Shown here: piece by piece, positions 26,046 through 35,441 of the stretch
How positions within the stretch are numbered: position 1 is the first letter of the stretch
How the letters are laid out: every line of letters starts with the position of its first letter
Origin: Anaerolineae bacterium
GTDB taxonomy: Bacteria > Chloroflexota > Anaerolineae > Anaerolineales > Anaerolineaceae
NCBI GenBank assembly: GCA_013178185.1
Contig: JABLXC010000032.1
Coordinates: forward strand, 1-64,000
DNA: 64,000 nucleotides
Direction of reading: 5' to 3'
Notes under the pieces: generated by a model
The model's database searches: none
Seen by the model: only the letters and a program-made list of their open reading frames with translations
Told to the model about the DNA's origin: nothing
Position numbers and translations under genes: made by a program

Positions 26046-26756
26046 ATGGCAAATGAGATAGCAGAAAAAATCTACCAGCATTTCATCGAAGGAAAATTAA
26101 AACCGGGCGAAAAAATACCATCCGCCAAAGAAATGCAAAAAGTATTGGGCATCTCGGAAGAAGAATTAGAAGCAGCCCTCCCTCTTTTGGTATATGAGGG
26201 GCATCTGGATCACCTCTATGACTACACTGCCAGGGATTTGGTAGCCTCCACAGCGGGAAGGTTAGGCGTCCTGGGGGGAATCCTTAGCCTGACTAAAGAA
26301 GCCATCAAAAAAGGGATGACGCCAGGCTCCAAAGTTCTGAGATACGAAATCAGCGCCGCCGGAAAATTTTTGGGCGAAAAACTCGAACTGGCGCCCGATG
26401 AGAAAGTCATCATTGTTGAACGGTTACGCACCGTAGATGGAGAACCCGTCGCCCTTGAGACTTCGAATATCCCACACAAACTCATGCCTGATGTCACACC
26501 CGATATGTTTGAAGCTACCGGCTCAGCAGCCTCATCCTTTGACTTGATGGATAACAAAGGGATTCATCTTGCTCGGGCAGTAGATATTGTATCCGCTGTG
26601 CCGGTTGAAAAACGCGAGGCAGAGCTGTTAGGGATGGTAGAAGGTCAACCCATCCTGCAACGGGATCGCCACACCTGGGATGACCAGGGAAGACTGGCAA
26701 AATGGTCGCGAGCTTTCTTCAAAGCCAAATCGCAGTATGAGATGAAGTTACGGTAA
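26046..26756 (+). CDS. GntR-family regulator with UTRA-like effector domain
   Basis: A 236-residue transcription factor. The N-terminal winged helix (residues 1-70, with KLKPGEKIPSAKEMQKVLGIS) is followed by a UTRA-like effector domain (about 85-235) that in this family binds a small carbohydrate-related ligand. Its recognition-helix region looks less basic than usual (EEELEAALPLLVYEG), so DNA binding may be altered. AGGAG precedes ATG 26046. Its placement inside the operon suggests it senses a pathway intermediate. It is the second regulator of this locus besides the SorC-type protein. Confidence 0.82.
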   Translation: MANEIAEKIYQHFIEGKLKPGEKIPSAKEMQKVLGISEEELEAALPLLVYEGHLDHLYDYTARDLVASTAGRLGVLGGILSLTKEAIKKGMTPGSKVLRYEISAAGKFLGEKLELAPDEKVIIVERLRTVDGEPVALETSNIPHKLMPDVTPDMFEATGSAASSFDLMDNKGIHLARAVDIVSAVPVEKREAELLGMVEGQPILQRDRHTWDDQGRLAKWSRAFFKAKSQYEMKLR

Positions 26757-26869
26757 TTGCTTCGTTTGAACACAGCGTTGGCTTCCTTCCCAGTCTCTCC
26801 AGGATAGCCATCACTGATGGTTCTAAATATCAACATTCGATTCGGTTCTAAACAAAGGAGGAAGGTCAC

Positions 26870-27919
26870 ATGTCTCAGAAATTAGGATCACCGAAACCCA
26901 TTGTAGAGGTTTCACGCCGGGAATTCCTCAAGGCGGCCGGGCTGGTTGGCGCGGGGGTTGGGGTTGCCGGATTACTTGGGGCTTGCGCCCCAGCGGCGGC
27001 TACCGCTGCGCCAGAGGCGGCCGCTCCTGCTGCGGCAAAACTAAAAGCTGCCTATATTGGCGGTGGCATGCAGGTTCCCTGGGTGCCGCGCGGCATAGAT
27101 GCAGCCAAGCAGCTCGCCGAGCTATTAGGGGTCGAAATTACCGTATTAGACAGCGAACTGAGCGCAGACAAGCAAATTGCTAATTACGAAGATGTAGCTG
27201 CCGATACCTGGGATTTCGTTGTTATTCAATCCATTGCAGTGAATTCCGGTGCAGAGATCGTTCAAAAGATCGTCGACAAAGGTATCCCAGTCATCAATAT
27301 TGACGGTTGGATCGCCGACCCGCACGACAAGGTCAAAATCCACACCATGATCAAGTCCGACAGCGTTGCCATGGGCGAATCACTGATCGATTACCTGGCT
27401 GCCGCGATGAATTACAAAGGGAATCTGGTTCACACCCAGGGTCTGCTTTCCCATAGCGTTGCCCAGGAGCGTGCCGAAGGCATCAAGAAAGGGCTGGCAA
27501 AATACCCCGATATCAAAGTGATCGATGAGACGCCTGCCGATTGGGATACCAATAAAGTCCAAAGCATCTGGGAAGGACTGCTTTCAAAGGGAGACAAGAT
27601 TGATGCTGCCGTCTTCCATAACGACAGTATGGCAGATGCTGCCGCCAGTGTATTGGAACGCGCCGGTAAACTTGCAGAAGTGAAAATCGGATCAATTGAC
27701 GGTATGCCCTTCGCGACGGATAATGTTATCAATGGTAAATTCTTTGTAGTCGCCATGAACTCATGCTGCCGCATTTTTGCTGATGCCCTTTGGGCTGGCT
27801 ACTATGCTGTAACAGCTAAAGAAACCGATATTCCCAAATTGATCATCGAGCCTTCCCCATTGATCACAAAGGAAAATGCCGCTGGATATGCCTGGTTCCA
27901 AAAACACTTCATGTGGTAG
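26870..27919 (+). CDS. Sugar ABC transporter substrate-binding lipoprotein
   Basis: A 349-residue periplasmic-binding-protein-type (Peripla_BP_4 / ribose-binding-like) lipoprotein. The N-terminus has a twin-arginine SRREFLKA motif, a hydrophobic stretch and a lipobox LLGAC, so it is probably exported by Tat and lipid-anchored. The mature part has the two-domain sugar-binding pattern (SIAVNSGAEIVQKIVDKGIPVINID, then DAAVFHNDSMADAA). It delivers a sugar or polyol to the permease encoded downstream. AGGAGGAAGG precedes the ATG. A strong hairpin follows the gene. Confidence 0.9.
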   Translation: MSQKLGSPKPIVEVSRREFLKAAGLVGAGVGVAGLLGACAPAAATAAPEAAAPAAAKLKAAYIGGGMQVPWVPRGIDAAKQLAELLGVEITVLDSELSADKQIANYEDVAADTWDFVVIQSIAVNSGAEIVQKIVDKGIPVINIDGWIADPHDKVKIHTMIKSDSVAMGESLIDYLAAAMNYKGNLVHTQGLLSHSVAQERAEGIKKGLAKYPDIKVIDETPADWDTNKVQSIWEGLLSKGDKIDAAVFHNDSMADAAASVLERAGKLAEVKIGSIDGMPFATDNVINGKFFVVAMNSCCRIFADALWAGYYAVTAKETDIPKLIIEPSPLITKENAAGYAWFQKHFMW

Positions 27920-27980
27920 AACCGCATAAAACCGGTTGTGAATCTGTTCATCGAGTCCATACGCTGACTTGCTTCAATTT

Positions 27981-28021
27981 TTTTCACCCCCATTTCCCAA
28001 TATGGGGAATGGGGGTGAAAA
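27981..28021 (+). repeat. Strong intercistronic hairpin between binding-protein and ATPase genes
   Basis: An 18-bp stem (27981-27998 with 28004-28021, one G-U pair) encloses a 5-base loop, AATAT. There is no following T-run, so it is more likely an mRNA-stabilising or partial-attenuation element than a full terminator. This fits the need for more binding protein than ATPase. Confidence 0.75.
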
Positions 28022-28065
28022 TGCTAAAGTGTAAATTCTTCCTTATTAGGAGGTGGTGAAACGGC

Positions 28066-29553
28066 ATGGATGAAACCCCATTGATCGAAATGACCAAAAT
28101 CTCCAAACGCTTTGGCGCCATTGTTGCCCTGGATAATGTTGATATCGATTTCCGGCGTGGAGAAGTTCATAGCATTGTTGGCGAAAACGGCGCCGGAAAA
28201 AGCACGCTGGTTAAGATTCTCACCGGCTATCACACCACTTATGATGGGTGTGTGACCGTGCGAGGTCAAATTGTCAGGTTTCAAGGCCCTCGCGATTCAC
28301 TCAACGCCGGGATCGGGTGTGTATATCAAGAGCGCAATCTAGTGCCCGCGCTTTCCGTTGCCGAAAATATTTTCCTCGGTCGTATGCCTTCTTCCTTTCC
28401 GGGGCTGGTGGACTGGAAGCAGGTCCGTCGCGAGGCCGTAAAACAACTGGAGATGCTAGGCTTAAATTTTGATTACGAGCAAAAGGTAGAATATTACCCT
28501 CTAGGCATGCGCCAGATGACCGAGATTGCTCGTATCATCTTTTCAGGCGCCGAGGTAATCATTCTGGATGAACCAACCAGCGCGCTCTCTATTGCAGAGC
28601 GCAATCGTCTCTTCGAGTTCGTTCAGAGACTTAAGAAACAAGATAAATGCATTATTTATATTTCGCATTTTCTGGAAGAAGTCCTGGATGTATCTGACCG
28701 CATCACTATCTTGAAAGATGGCCGAAAAGTGAATACTTATGCCTGCTCAGATCTGGACAAAGATACAATCATCCGTCTGATGAGCCGGCGTTTTGTGAAG
28801 ACAGTGGAAGGCGTCCGCCAGCGAGCCGTGATAGGCGCAAGCGATAAACCTGTTCTGGAATGTCGCGCCGTTACAGTAACAGGGAATGTAGTTGATGCCA
28901 GCTTCAAAGTACATGCTGGCGAAGCTCTCGGATTATATGGAAACGTTGGCAGCGGCACAACCGGTCTGGCCGAGGCCCTATTTGGCCTGCGCGCCATTGA
29001 AGGCGGTGAGGTATGGCTTGAAGATAAACCGCTTAAAAAGATATCGCCGCATCTCGCCAGCCGATTGGGCATCCGCTTTATCCCAGAAGAACGCCGCAGC
29101 GCGATCTGGCTGGGTCAAAAACTATCGCGCAATATCTCGCTGGCAAATTTACAAACCCTCAGTCGTTTTCTAATTCATGAAAAAACCGAAACCAGTGCTG
29201 CTCAAAAAGTTATCGGAGTAATGGATATCTTACCGCCCGATCCACACATGCTGGTAGAGTGGTTCAGTGGAGGAAACCAGCAGAAAGCTATCGTTGGACG
29301 CTGTTTACTCGACCCACCAAAAGTATTGATCGTCTGCGAGCCAGCCAATGGAATGGATGTGGGTGCAAAAGCCGGGATTATCCAGAAACTTTGGGCAATC
29401 AAGGAACAAGGCGTCGCTATTCTTATAATTAGTTCTGATCCTGAGGTGATCGTCGAGACTTGTGACCGTTCGTTGGTTTTTCGGCGAGGCGCGCTTTGCG
29501 CAGAATTACACGGCGATCAAATAAGCAAAGAGGAGCTGGTCAGATATGCCTGA
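28066..29553 (+). CDS. Sugar ABC transporter ATP-binding protein, two ATPase domains
   Basis: A 495-residue RbsA/XylG/MglA-type ATPase with tandem nucleotide-binding domains. The first has GENGAGKST near residue 40 and VIILDEPTSAL near 166. The second has a degenerate Walker A (GNVGSGTTG near 290) but an intact FSGGNQQKA signature near 402 and a VLIVCEPANGMD Walker B. The signature of the first domain is also weak (PLGMRQM). This asymmetry is usual in the family. AGGAGGTGG precedes the ATG. It overlaps the permease gene by 8 bp. Confidence 0.93.
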   Translation: MDETPLIEMTKISKRFGAIVALDNVDIDFRRGEVHSIVGENGAGKSTLVKILTGYHTTYDGCVTVRGQIVRFQGPRDSLNAGIGCVYQERNLVPALSVAENIFLGRMPSSFPGLVDWKQVRREAVKQLEMLGLNFDYEQKVEYYPLGMRQMTEIARIIFSGAEVIILDEPTSALSIAERNRLFEFVQRLKKQDKCIIYISHFLEEVLDVSDRITILKDGRKVNTYACSDLDKDTIIRLMSRRFVKTVEGVRQRAVIGASDKPVLECRAVTVTGNVVDASFKVHAGEALGLYGNVGSGTTGLAEALFGLRAIEGGEVWLEDKPLKKISPHLASRLGIRFIPEERRSAIWLGQKLSRNISLANLQTLSRFLIHEKTETSAAQKVIGVMDILPPDPHMLVEWFSGGNQQKAIVGRCLLDPPKVLIVCEPANGMDVGAKAGIIQKLWAIKEQGVAILIISSDPEVIVETCDRSLVFRRGALCAELHGDQISKEELVRYA

Positions 29554-30613
29554 AATGATAAAAAAATCAATCCATAAATCCTCCCGGCTTGGCTCGATCG
29601 TATCAAGCCGTCTGGCTTCTTTTACACCGCTGCTCACCCTGCTGGCGCTGGTTGTGCTATTTTCCTTCACATCAGAAAAATTCCTGTCATGGAACAATAT
29701 GGCAAATATCGCAGGACAAATATCCGTCCTCTGTATCGTAGCTTCCGGCATGACGTTGGTTGTTTTAATGGGGGAGATTGACCTTTCAGTCGCCAATATT
29801 GCCATGATGACCGGTATCATCATGGCAATGCTCTACAACTCTGCCATCTCTATTTTTGCCGGCCACCTGGTGATCAGCATTTTGGCTGCTTTGTTGGCGG
29901 CATTAGGCATCGGTATTGTGGCGGGTTTTTCGGTAGCGCGTTTGGGGATCCCTTCCTTCGCCGTTACGCTGGCTACCATGCAAATCAGCCGCGGCATCAC
30001 GATGACGGTAACCGAGGGACGCCCCATTTACGAGCTTCCAGACTCTTTGCGAGCAATTGGCTCATTCAGAATTGGCCCACTGCCCGGTCTTTTCGTCATC
30101 GCCATCTCGGTTCTCGTTTTGTTTTATCTGGTACTTAAATACACCCATTATGGGCGATACATCTATGCCGTTGGCGGTAACCGGGCCGCCGCAAAGATGG
30201 TCGGGATCCGCACCCGGTTGATGACCGCTTCAGTGATGGCAATTTCCGGCTTAATGGCCGGTATTGGCGGCGTCTTGACAGTAGCGCGTCTTGGGAGCGC
30301 TCAAACCTTCGGGTCAGAAGATATCCTGATCGATTCGCTTGCCGCGGTTGTGATCGGCGGTACTGCCCTCTCCGGCGGTGTGGGCGGAATTGCAAACACT
30401 GTCTTGGGCGTATTGATCTTAGGCGTGTTAAACAACGGCCTCAACCAGATGAGTAGCAACATTTTCCTGAAATATCTGTTCAAAGGGTTAATTCTGTTGG
30501 CAGCGCTGGTGATTAATATCTTCACCGGTTGGGTAAAAGAGCGCGCCCAGATGCGGCAAACCGGACAAACATGCGAAGACCTGGATTCAGAGACCTCTCC
30601 GAATTTATCTTGA
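29546..30613 (+). CDS. Sugar ABC transporter permease
   Basis: A 355-residue inner-membrane permease of the BPD_transp_2 (RbsC-like) family with about eight to ten hydrophobic helices. The conserved MGEIDLSVANIAMM region is near residue 75 and the GTALSGGVGGIANTVLG loop, which contacts the ATPase, near 270. It starts inside the ATPase gene, indicating translational coupling. Only one permease gene is present, so the channel is presumably a homodimer. Confidence 0.92.
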   Translation: MPEMIKKSIHKSSRLGSIVSSRLASFTPLLTLLALVVLFSFTSEKFLSWNNMANIAGQISVLCIVASGMTLVVLMGEIDLSVANIAMMTGIIMAMLYNSAISIFAGHLVISILAALLAALGIGIVAGFSVARLGIPSFAVTLATMQISRGITMTVTEGRPIYELPDSLRAIGSFRIGPLPGLFVIAISVLVLFYLVLKYTHYGRYIYAVGGNRAAAKMVGIRTRLMTASVMAISGLMAGIGGVLTVARLGSAQTFGSEDILIDSLAAVVIGGTALSGGVGGIANTVLGVLILGVLNNGLNQMSSNIFLKYLFKGLILLAALVINIFTGWVKERAQMRQTGQTCEDLDSETSPNLS

Positions 30614-30670
30614 TTTCTCTGGGCACAAAATACAGGAGAACCTTACCTCCATTACAAAAGGGAATAGATT

Positions 30671-32224
30671 ATGACTGCAAAACAAAAAGATTTTCTGCTC
30701 GGAATCGACGTTGGCACCACCCTGATCAAAAGCGCCCTGTTTGACCTGGATGGGCATATGGTTGCGTTGTCCTCAGCCGGGGTAGGGTTAGAACATCCTT
30801 CTCCTGGCTGGGCAGAACAGGACATGGACGCCGTCTGGAGGGCAACATCTCAAACAATTCGAGAGGCAGTGCAGGCAGCCGATCAGTCTGGCGGAAAAAT
30901 TGCGGCCATTTCCACCAGCGGGCAGGGTGGCGGAATGTGGTTGATCGACCGGGATGGCCGGCCAGTTCGCAAGGGGATCACCTGGCTCGATGGTCGCGCC
31001 GGTGAATTTTTTCCAGATTGGGAGAAAGCCGGGATTATTGAAGAACTGGACGAATCCACCGGCTATCACACCTTCCCTGGCGTCGGCCCACTGCTAATTT
31101 TCCATTGGTTCAAAAAACACGACCCTAATATCCTTAGCAAAGCTTACAAAACCCTTTGGGCCAAAGACTGGGTCAAATTCAAGTTGACTGGGGTAGTTGC
31201 AACTGACGAAAGCGATCCTTCTAATGGACACTTTCTGCGGGGAGAACGCCAATTTAGCGAACCGCTCTTTGAGATGCTGGAGGTGAAAGAGTATATGCAT
31301 CTTCTCCCCCCTATCGTCCCTTCATGGCAGGTGATGGGAAAAGTCAACGCAGAAGCCGCAGCAGAAACTGGCCTGCAAACCGGCGTTCCGGTGGCCTCGG
31401 GCGCATGGGATGTGAGTTCAACGGGTTTGGGCGCAGGCTGCATACGAGAAGGACAAACGCTTTCGATCCTCGGCACCGCCGGAATTCATCTCTCAGTCTC
31501 TGCTGCCGCCCCCCAGGAGAAAAAAGCTCCCTACAGCGCCTGTGTGCACTGCGTGCCCGGCCATTGGGTAGTGAACTCTATGGCAATGACCGCCACATCC
31601 AACCTCGATTGGTTTATTCGTGAATCCTGCCAGGCGGATAAGGATGATGCCGAAAGGACAGGGAAAAACTTTTTTGAAATCATCAACGCTCGCGTGGCCG
31701 CCAGCCCGGTCGGAGCGGGCGGGGTGATCTTCCTTCCTTTCCTGCAGGGCGAACGAGCGCCGTTTGTCAAGCCAAATGCGCGCGGGGTTTTCTTCGGGAT
31801 CTCCGACGCGACGACCCGCGGGGATCTACTCCGCTCTATTTATGAAGGGGTGGCTTTTTCAGCCAGGCATAATTACGAAGTGATCGAACGCGCCATTCCA
31901 ATCCGCGAAGTTGTGCTTTCGGGTGGAGGCAGCAAGAGCGCCGTGTGGAGCCAGATCGTTTCTGACTGTACCAATAAACCCATGACCATTCCCGCAGGCG
32001 AAGAATTCGGCGCCCTTGGCGCCGCACTAAATGCCGGTGTAGCCGTTGGAATATACAAAGACCACCGGGAAGCGGCCAGTCATCTTAGCATTGCGCGACG
32101 CCACCAACCGGACACCCAAAACCACGCGCTGTACCAGGGCTATTACGAAATCTATCGCCAGCTGATCAAAAACAATTGGGAAACATGGGAAAAACTGGCA
32201 GAAATTCGGAATCGTAGGAGGTAA
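30671..32224 (+). CDS. FGGY-family carbohydrate kinase
   Basis: A 517-residue sugar kinase of the xylulokinase/glycerol-kinase fold: N-terminal phosphate loop GIDVGTTLIKSAL near residue 10, an acidic-rich catalytic region with STSGQGGGMWLID, and the C-terminal ADENOSINE-site segment LSGGGSKSAVWSQI near 417. It phosphorylates the imported sugar or polyol; the substrate (pentulose, tetritol or similar) cannot be read from the sequence. AAGGGA lies before the ATG. It is encoded 57 bp after the permease and 3 bp before the hydroxyacid dehydrogenase. Confidence 0.9.
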   Translation: MTAKQKDFLLGIDVGTTLIKSALFDLDGHMVALSSAGVGLEHPSPGWAEQDMDAVWRATSQTIREAVQAADQSGGKIAAISTSGQGGGMWLIDRDGRPVRKGITWLDGRAGEFFPDWEKAGIIEELDESTGYHTFPGVGPLLIFHWFKKHDPNILSKAYKTLWAKDWVKFKLTGVVATDESDPSNGHFLRGERQFSEPLFEMLEVKEYMHLLPPIVPSWQVMGKVNAEAAAETGLQTGVPVASGAWDVSSTGLGAGCIREGQTLSILGTAGIHLSVSAAAPQEKKAPYSACVHCVPGHWVVNSMAMTATSNLDWFIRESCQADKDDAERTGKNFFEIINARVAASPVGAGGVIFLPFLQGERAPFVKPNARGVFFGISDATTRGDLLRSIYEGVAFSARHNYEVIERAIPIREVVLSGGGSKSAVWSQIVSDCTNKPMTIPAGEEFGALGAALNAGVAVGIYKDHREAASHLSIARRHQPDTQNHALYQGYYEIYRQLIKNNWETWEKLAEIRNRRR

Positions 32225-32227
32225 AGC

Positions 32228-33283
32228 ATGAAAAAATTGAAAGTGTTGATTTGCGGAGACCTGTTTGTTACAACGAATGTCTATCAAGTCGCCCTGGAAG
32301 AGGCCTTCGCGGGTAGCCAATACACTTTTGAGATCGCAAAATATACCGACCGCTGGCCAGCTGAACCACTCACCCGCAATGAAGAGGTCAGCGAATTCGT
32401 TGGCGATGAGGCTGAGATTGCCTCGCTTGCGTCTGGCGCGGAGATCATACTAACACATTCAGCGCCAGTAACTCTTAAAGTGATCGCGAATGCTCCTCAA
32501 TTGAAGGCAGTGGCTGCCGCGCGAGGCGGCCCGGTTAACATTAACATCAAAGCCTGTACAGAACGCAGTATCCCGGTCTTTTATGCGCCAGGTAGCAAGG
32601 GCGGCGCGGTGGCCGAATTCACAATTGGTCTGATGCTCGCCGAAATGCGTTCGATTGCACGCTCTCATGCTTCAATGAAGTACGAAGGTCAATGGCGGGG
32701 CGACCTCTACATTCTCGACTTTACCGGCTTTGAAATGGCGGCTGCTACCGTCGGCCTGGTAGGCTTAGGTGCTATTGGGAAGCGCGTCGCGCAAATCCTG
32801 CATGGTTTCGGTTCCCGCATTCTGGTCTTTGATCCCTTTGTGTCCGCCTCAGCTATTGAAGAGTTGGGCTGCGAGCCGGTTGATTTAGACTTTTTGCTCA
32901 AAGAATCCGATATTGTCTCTTTACACGCTCGTCTGACCAAAGAATCAAGAGGTATGTTGGGAGAGCGCGAATTAGGGTTAATGAAGCCGTCGGCTTACCT
33001 GGTGAACACAGCCCGCGCCGAGCTGGTTCAAGAGCAAGCACTCATCTCCGCTCTCAAAAACAAGACCATCGCCGGGGCAGCTCTGGATGTGTTTGAGACC
33101 GAACCGCTTCCAAAAGGACACCCTTTCTATGCCCTGGATAACATCACTATCGCTTCACACCTGGGAGGAGCAACCCACCAGGCTTCCATGCTGGGTGCTC
33201 GTATCGCTGCCGGTGAGGTCTACAAATTTATCACGGGGACTGAGAAACCGCGCTTCTGCATTAACCCTGATGTTCTGAATTGA
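32228..33283 (+). CDS. D-isomer-specific 2-hydroxyacid dehydrogenase
   Basis: A 351-residue NAD(P)-dependent dehydrogenase. The cofactor fold shows GLVGLGAIGKRVAQIL near residue 178, the active-site arginine lies in VNTARAELV near 257, the glutamate in DVFETEPLP near 287 and the catalytic histidine in SHLGGATHQ near 312. It reduces a 2-keto acid or oxidises a 2-hydroxy acid, perhaps a sugar-acid intermediate. GTAGGAGG overlaps the end of the kinase gene. The extended N-terminal region before the Rossmann fold is typical of phosphoglycerate-dehydrogenase-like members. Confidence 0.88.
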   Translation: MKKLKVLICGDLFVTTNVYQVALEEAFAGSQYTFEIAKYTDRWPAEPLTRNEEVSEFVGDEAEIASLASGAEIILTHSAPVTLKVIANAPQLKAVAAARGGPVNINIKACTERSIPVFYAPGSKGGAVAEFTIGLMLAEMRSIARSHASMKYEGQWRGDLYILDFTGFEMAAATVGLVGLGAIGKRVAQILHGFGSRILVFDPFVSASAIEELGCEPVDLDFLLKESDIVSLHARLTKESRGMLGERELGLMKPSAYLVNTARAELVQEQALISALKNKTIAGAALDVFETEPLPKGHPFYALDNITIASHLGGATHQASMLGARIAAGEVYKFITGTEKPRFCINPDVLN

Positions 33284-33292
33284 GGGAATGAT

Positions 33293-34366
33293 ATGCGAAC
33301 ACGAAAAGATCGAATGACCTCCGCTGAACGGTTAGAGGCTCTCTTTAAGGGACAGCCAGTGGATCGTGTCCCCTTTGTGCATAAGGGATACGTCTTTTGT
33401 GCAAAAATGACTGGCTCCCCGGTGGCTGATATTTATGAGAACCCACAAAGCAGTTTTGATGCGCAATTGCGCACCTTTGAAATGTTCGATACCGATGGAA
33501 CGCCTTTTTATACTTTTTCCGCTTATGGATCGTGGGAATTTGGCGGCGCCGTCCGCTGGCCTGAGGACCGCATGTCCTCCGGCCCAGCGGTTGCAAAGCA
33601 CCCCGTTGAAAAGCCTGAAGATGTCTTCAAACTTGAATTGCCCGACCCACGTACAGCGGGTGCAATTCCGAAAATGCTGGAATTTGCTCGGCTGCAGGAA
33701 AAGCACAATATGCCCATTGCTTTCATCTGCGGCGATCCCTTTTCACACGCTGCCAACCTGGCCGGGGTAAACAATTTCATGCTCTGGTTGATTGAAGCGC
33801 CCGAAGCAGCCCACCACGCACTGCGTTTGATGACCGATCACATTCTGTCGGTTGCCAAACTCTTCATCGATGAATTTGGGAAAGGTCGTGTGATCGGCCG
33901 CGCCAACGCCACTTCGGACAGCAACGCGCTCATCTCGCCCAGGCAGTTTAAAGAGTTTTCCCTGCCATACGAAAAGGAGCTGCATGAAAAAGTAATCGCC
34001 ATGGGGGTGCATAGCCTTTACTCGCATGTCTGTGGCAATCACAACAAAAATCTTCCCTACTGGAAGGAAGTGCCTTTCAATACCCCCCAAAACCGGGGAG
34101 TGATCAGCATCGGGCACGAGGTGGATCTGGAAATCGCAGCAGAGGCTTTTCCCGGATGCGTCATTGCAGGAAATATCGAACCCCGCATCCTTGCTCAGGG
34201 AACGCCCGAAGAGATTTACGAGGACTGCCGCAGGGTGATCGAACAGGGCAAACGCCTCAAGAATGGCTTTATTTTCATGGCTGGTTGCGAAGTACCACCC
34301 AATACACCGCCGTATCATGTTTACTTGATGCGAAAAGCAGTTGAGGAGTTTGGCTGGTACAACTGA
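33293..34366 (+). CDS. UroD-superfamily protein resembling MtaA-type corrinoid methyltransferases
   Basis: A 357-residue TIM-barrel protein of the uroporphyrinogen-decarboxylase superfamily. The candidate zinc ligands of methylcobamide methyltransferases are present: His-x-Cys in SHVCGNH near 244 and a late cysteine in AGCEVPPNTPP near 336, which suggests a methyltransferase-like rather than a decarboxylase enzyme. GNIEPRIL near 296 is also typical. It is the last gene of the sugar operon, 9 bp after the dehydrogenase. No corrinoid protein gene lies nearby, so its partner and substrate are unknown. Confidence 0.8.
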   Translation: MRTRKDRMTSAERLEALFKGQPVDRVPFVHKGYVFCAKMTGSPVADIYENPQSSFDAQLRTFEMFDTDGTPFYTFSAYGSWEFGGAVRWPEDRMSSGPAVAKHPVEKPEDVFKLELPDPRTAGAIPKMLEFARLQEKHNMPIAFICGDPFSHAANLAGVNNFMLWLIEAPEAAHHALRLMTDHILSVAKLFIDEFGKGRVIGRANATSDSNALISPRQFKEFSLPYEKELHEKVIAMGVHSLYSHVCGNHNKNLPYWKEVPFNTPQNRGVISIGHEVDLEIAAEAFPGCVIAGNIEPRILAQGTPEEIYEDCRRVIEQGKRLKNGFIFMAGCEVPPNTPPYHVYLMRKAVEEFGWYN

Positions 34367-34396
34367 TCCCTTTTACGGGTATAGTAGTTGCTTTAA

Positions 34397-34432
34397 GAAA
34401 GGCAGCCCCGTGCTTTGCATAGGGCTGCTTTT
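34397..34432. terminator. Terminator between convergent genes
   Basis: GCAGCCC (34402-34408) pairs with GGGCTGC (34422-34428), followed by TTTT. An A-rich flank on the other side gives some T-richness for the minus strand as well, so it may terminate both the sugar operon and the SorC-type regulator gene. Confidence 0.75.
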
Positions 34433-34462
34433 CTACTAAAGTATCTATCATTTTTGATTGCA

Positions 34463-35431
34463 TCAGAACGCGGAGGAGTTACCCTCGATCTCCAGGATTC
34501 TACGGGCGGTCCTGTCGTCGGTGATCAGGATATTGATATATTTTCCCCGCAGCGCGCCTAGAATGCCTTCCGCTTTCTGAACGCCACCAGAAACCCCAAT
34601 CACGGTAGGAATATGGACCAGATCTTTCAATTCAATCCCCACCAGGCGGTGGTTAACATCAACGTCCAAAAAATTCCCATGGATATCGTAAAAATAGCCG
34701 CACACATTCCCAACCGCCCCTGCCGACAATAGGCTTTGCAATTCCTCATCATTGATAATCCCTAATTTATAGGGGGTGTTGACCTCCGGTTTGATTGAAC
34801 CAATACCCACAAGAGCAATATCGGCGCGAAAGGCCAGATCAAGCGTCTCACGGATCGAGCGTTCCTGCATGAAAGCATTTCGCACCGCCGCGCTTTCAGT
34901 GATAGTTGGGGCAGGCAGGTAATGGCAGGTGCAACCCAAAAGATCAGCCAGTAGAGGAGCCAACAAAGACCCAATGGCTGATGGTTTCTGCGCTCCCATT
35001 CCACCTACTAATTGAACCACCTCGACATGGGGATAAGACATAGGGCGCATTGCTCGCACCATCTGGTATAGCCCTGTACCCCAAGAAACCCCTACCACAG
35101 CTTTTTCGTTTAGAATAGAAATGAAATACTGCGCTGCCAGCCTTCCAACCCCAGCCAGTGTCTCTTCATCATCTTTGTTTTCTCGTATAAGCACTCGCGC
35201 CGCTTTTAATCCAAACGTATTTTGAAGCGCCTTCTCCAGTTCGGTTGAGGTGCGGTAAGGATAATGAACAATGATTTCGATGATCCCTTTTTGATGAGCT
35301 TCAGTCAGCAGCCGCGAAACCGCCGAACGGGTAACGCCGATCTCATCTGCAATTTCCTGTTGGGTTTTGTGCTGGTCGTAATACTTTGATGCAATTTCAG
35401 CCAGATAGATCACCCGCGCGGTAGGATCCAT
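34463..35431 (-). CDS. SorC/DeoR-type sugar-responsive regulator
   Basis: A 322-residue transcription factor. The N-terminal helix-turn-helix (KTQQEIADEIGVTRSAVSRLL near residue 20) is followed by the SorC sugar-binding domain (about 60-315), with GVSWGTGLYQMV near 117 and VVQLVGGMG near 137. SorC family members bind phosphorylated sugars and control adjacent uptake operons. It converges on the carbohydrate operon, and palindromes sharing a half-site lie upstream of both, suggesting autoregulation and control of the operon. Confidence 0.9.
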   Translation of the reverse strand: MDPTARVIYLAEIASKYYDQHKTQQEIADEIGVTRSAVSRLLTEAHQKGIIEIIVHYPYRTSTELEKALQNTFGLKAARVLIRENKDDEETLAGVGRLAAQYFISILNEKAVVGVSWGTGLYQMVRAMRPMSYPHVEVVQLVGGMGAQKPSAIGSLLAPLLADLLGCTCHYLPAPTITESAAVRNAFMQERSIRETLDLAFRADIALVGIGSIKPEVNTPYKLGIINDEELQSLLSAGAVGNVCGYFYDIHGNFLDVDVNHRLVGIELKDLVHIPTVIGVSGGVQKAEGILGALRGKYINILITDDRTARRILEIEGNSSAF

Positions 35432-35441
35432 ACCCCTCCCA

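Noticed and set aside
32400-32416. GCGATGAGGCTGAG resembling a fluoride aptamer P1 loop
   Set aside because: It lies inside the hydroxyacid dehydrogenase coding sequence and has no matching P1 arm, P2 or pseudoknot strand.
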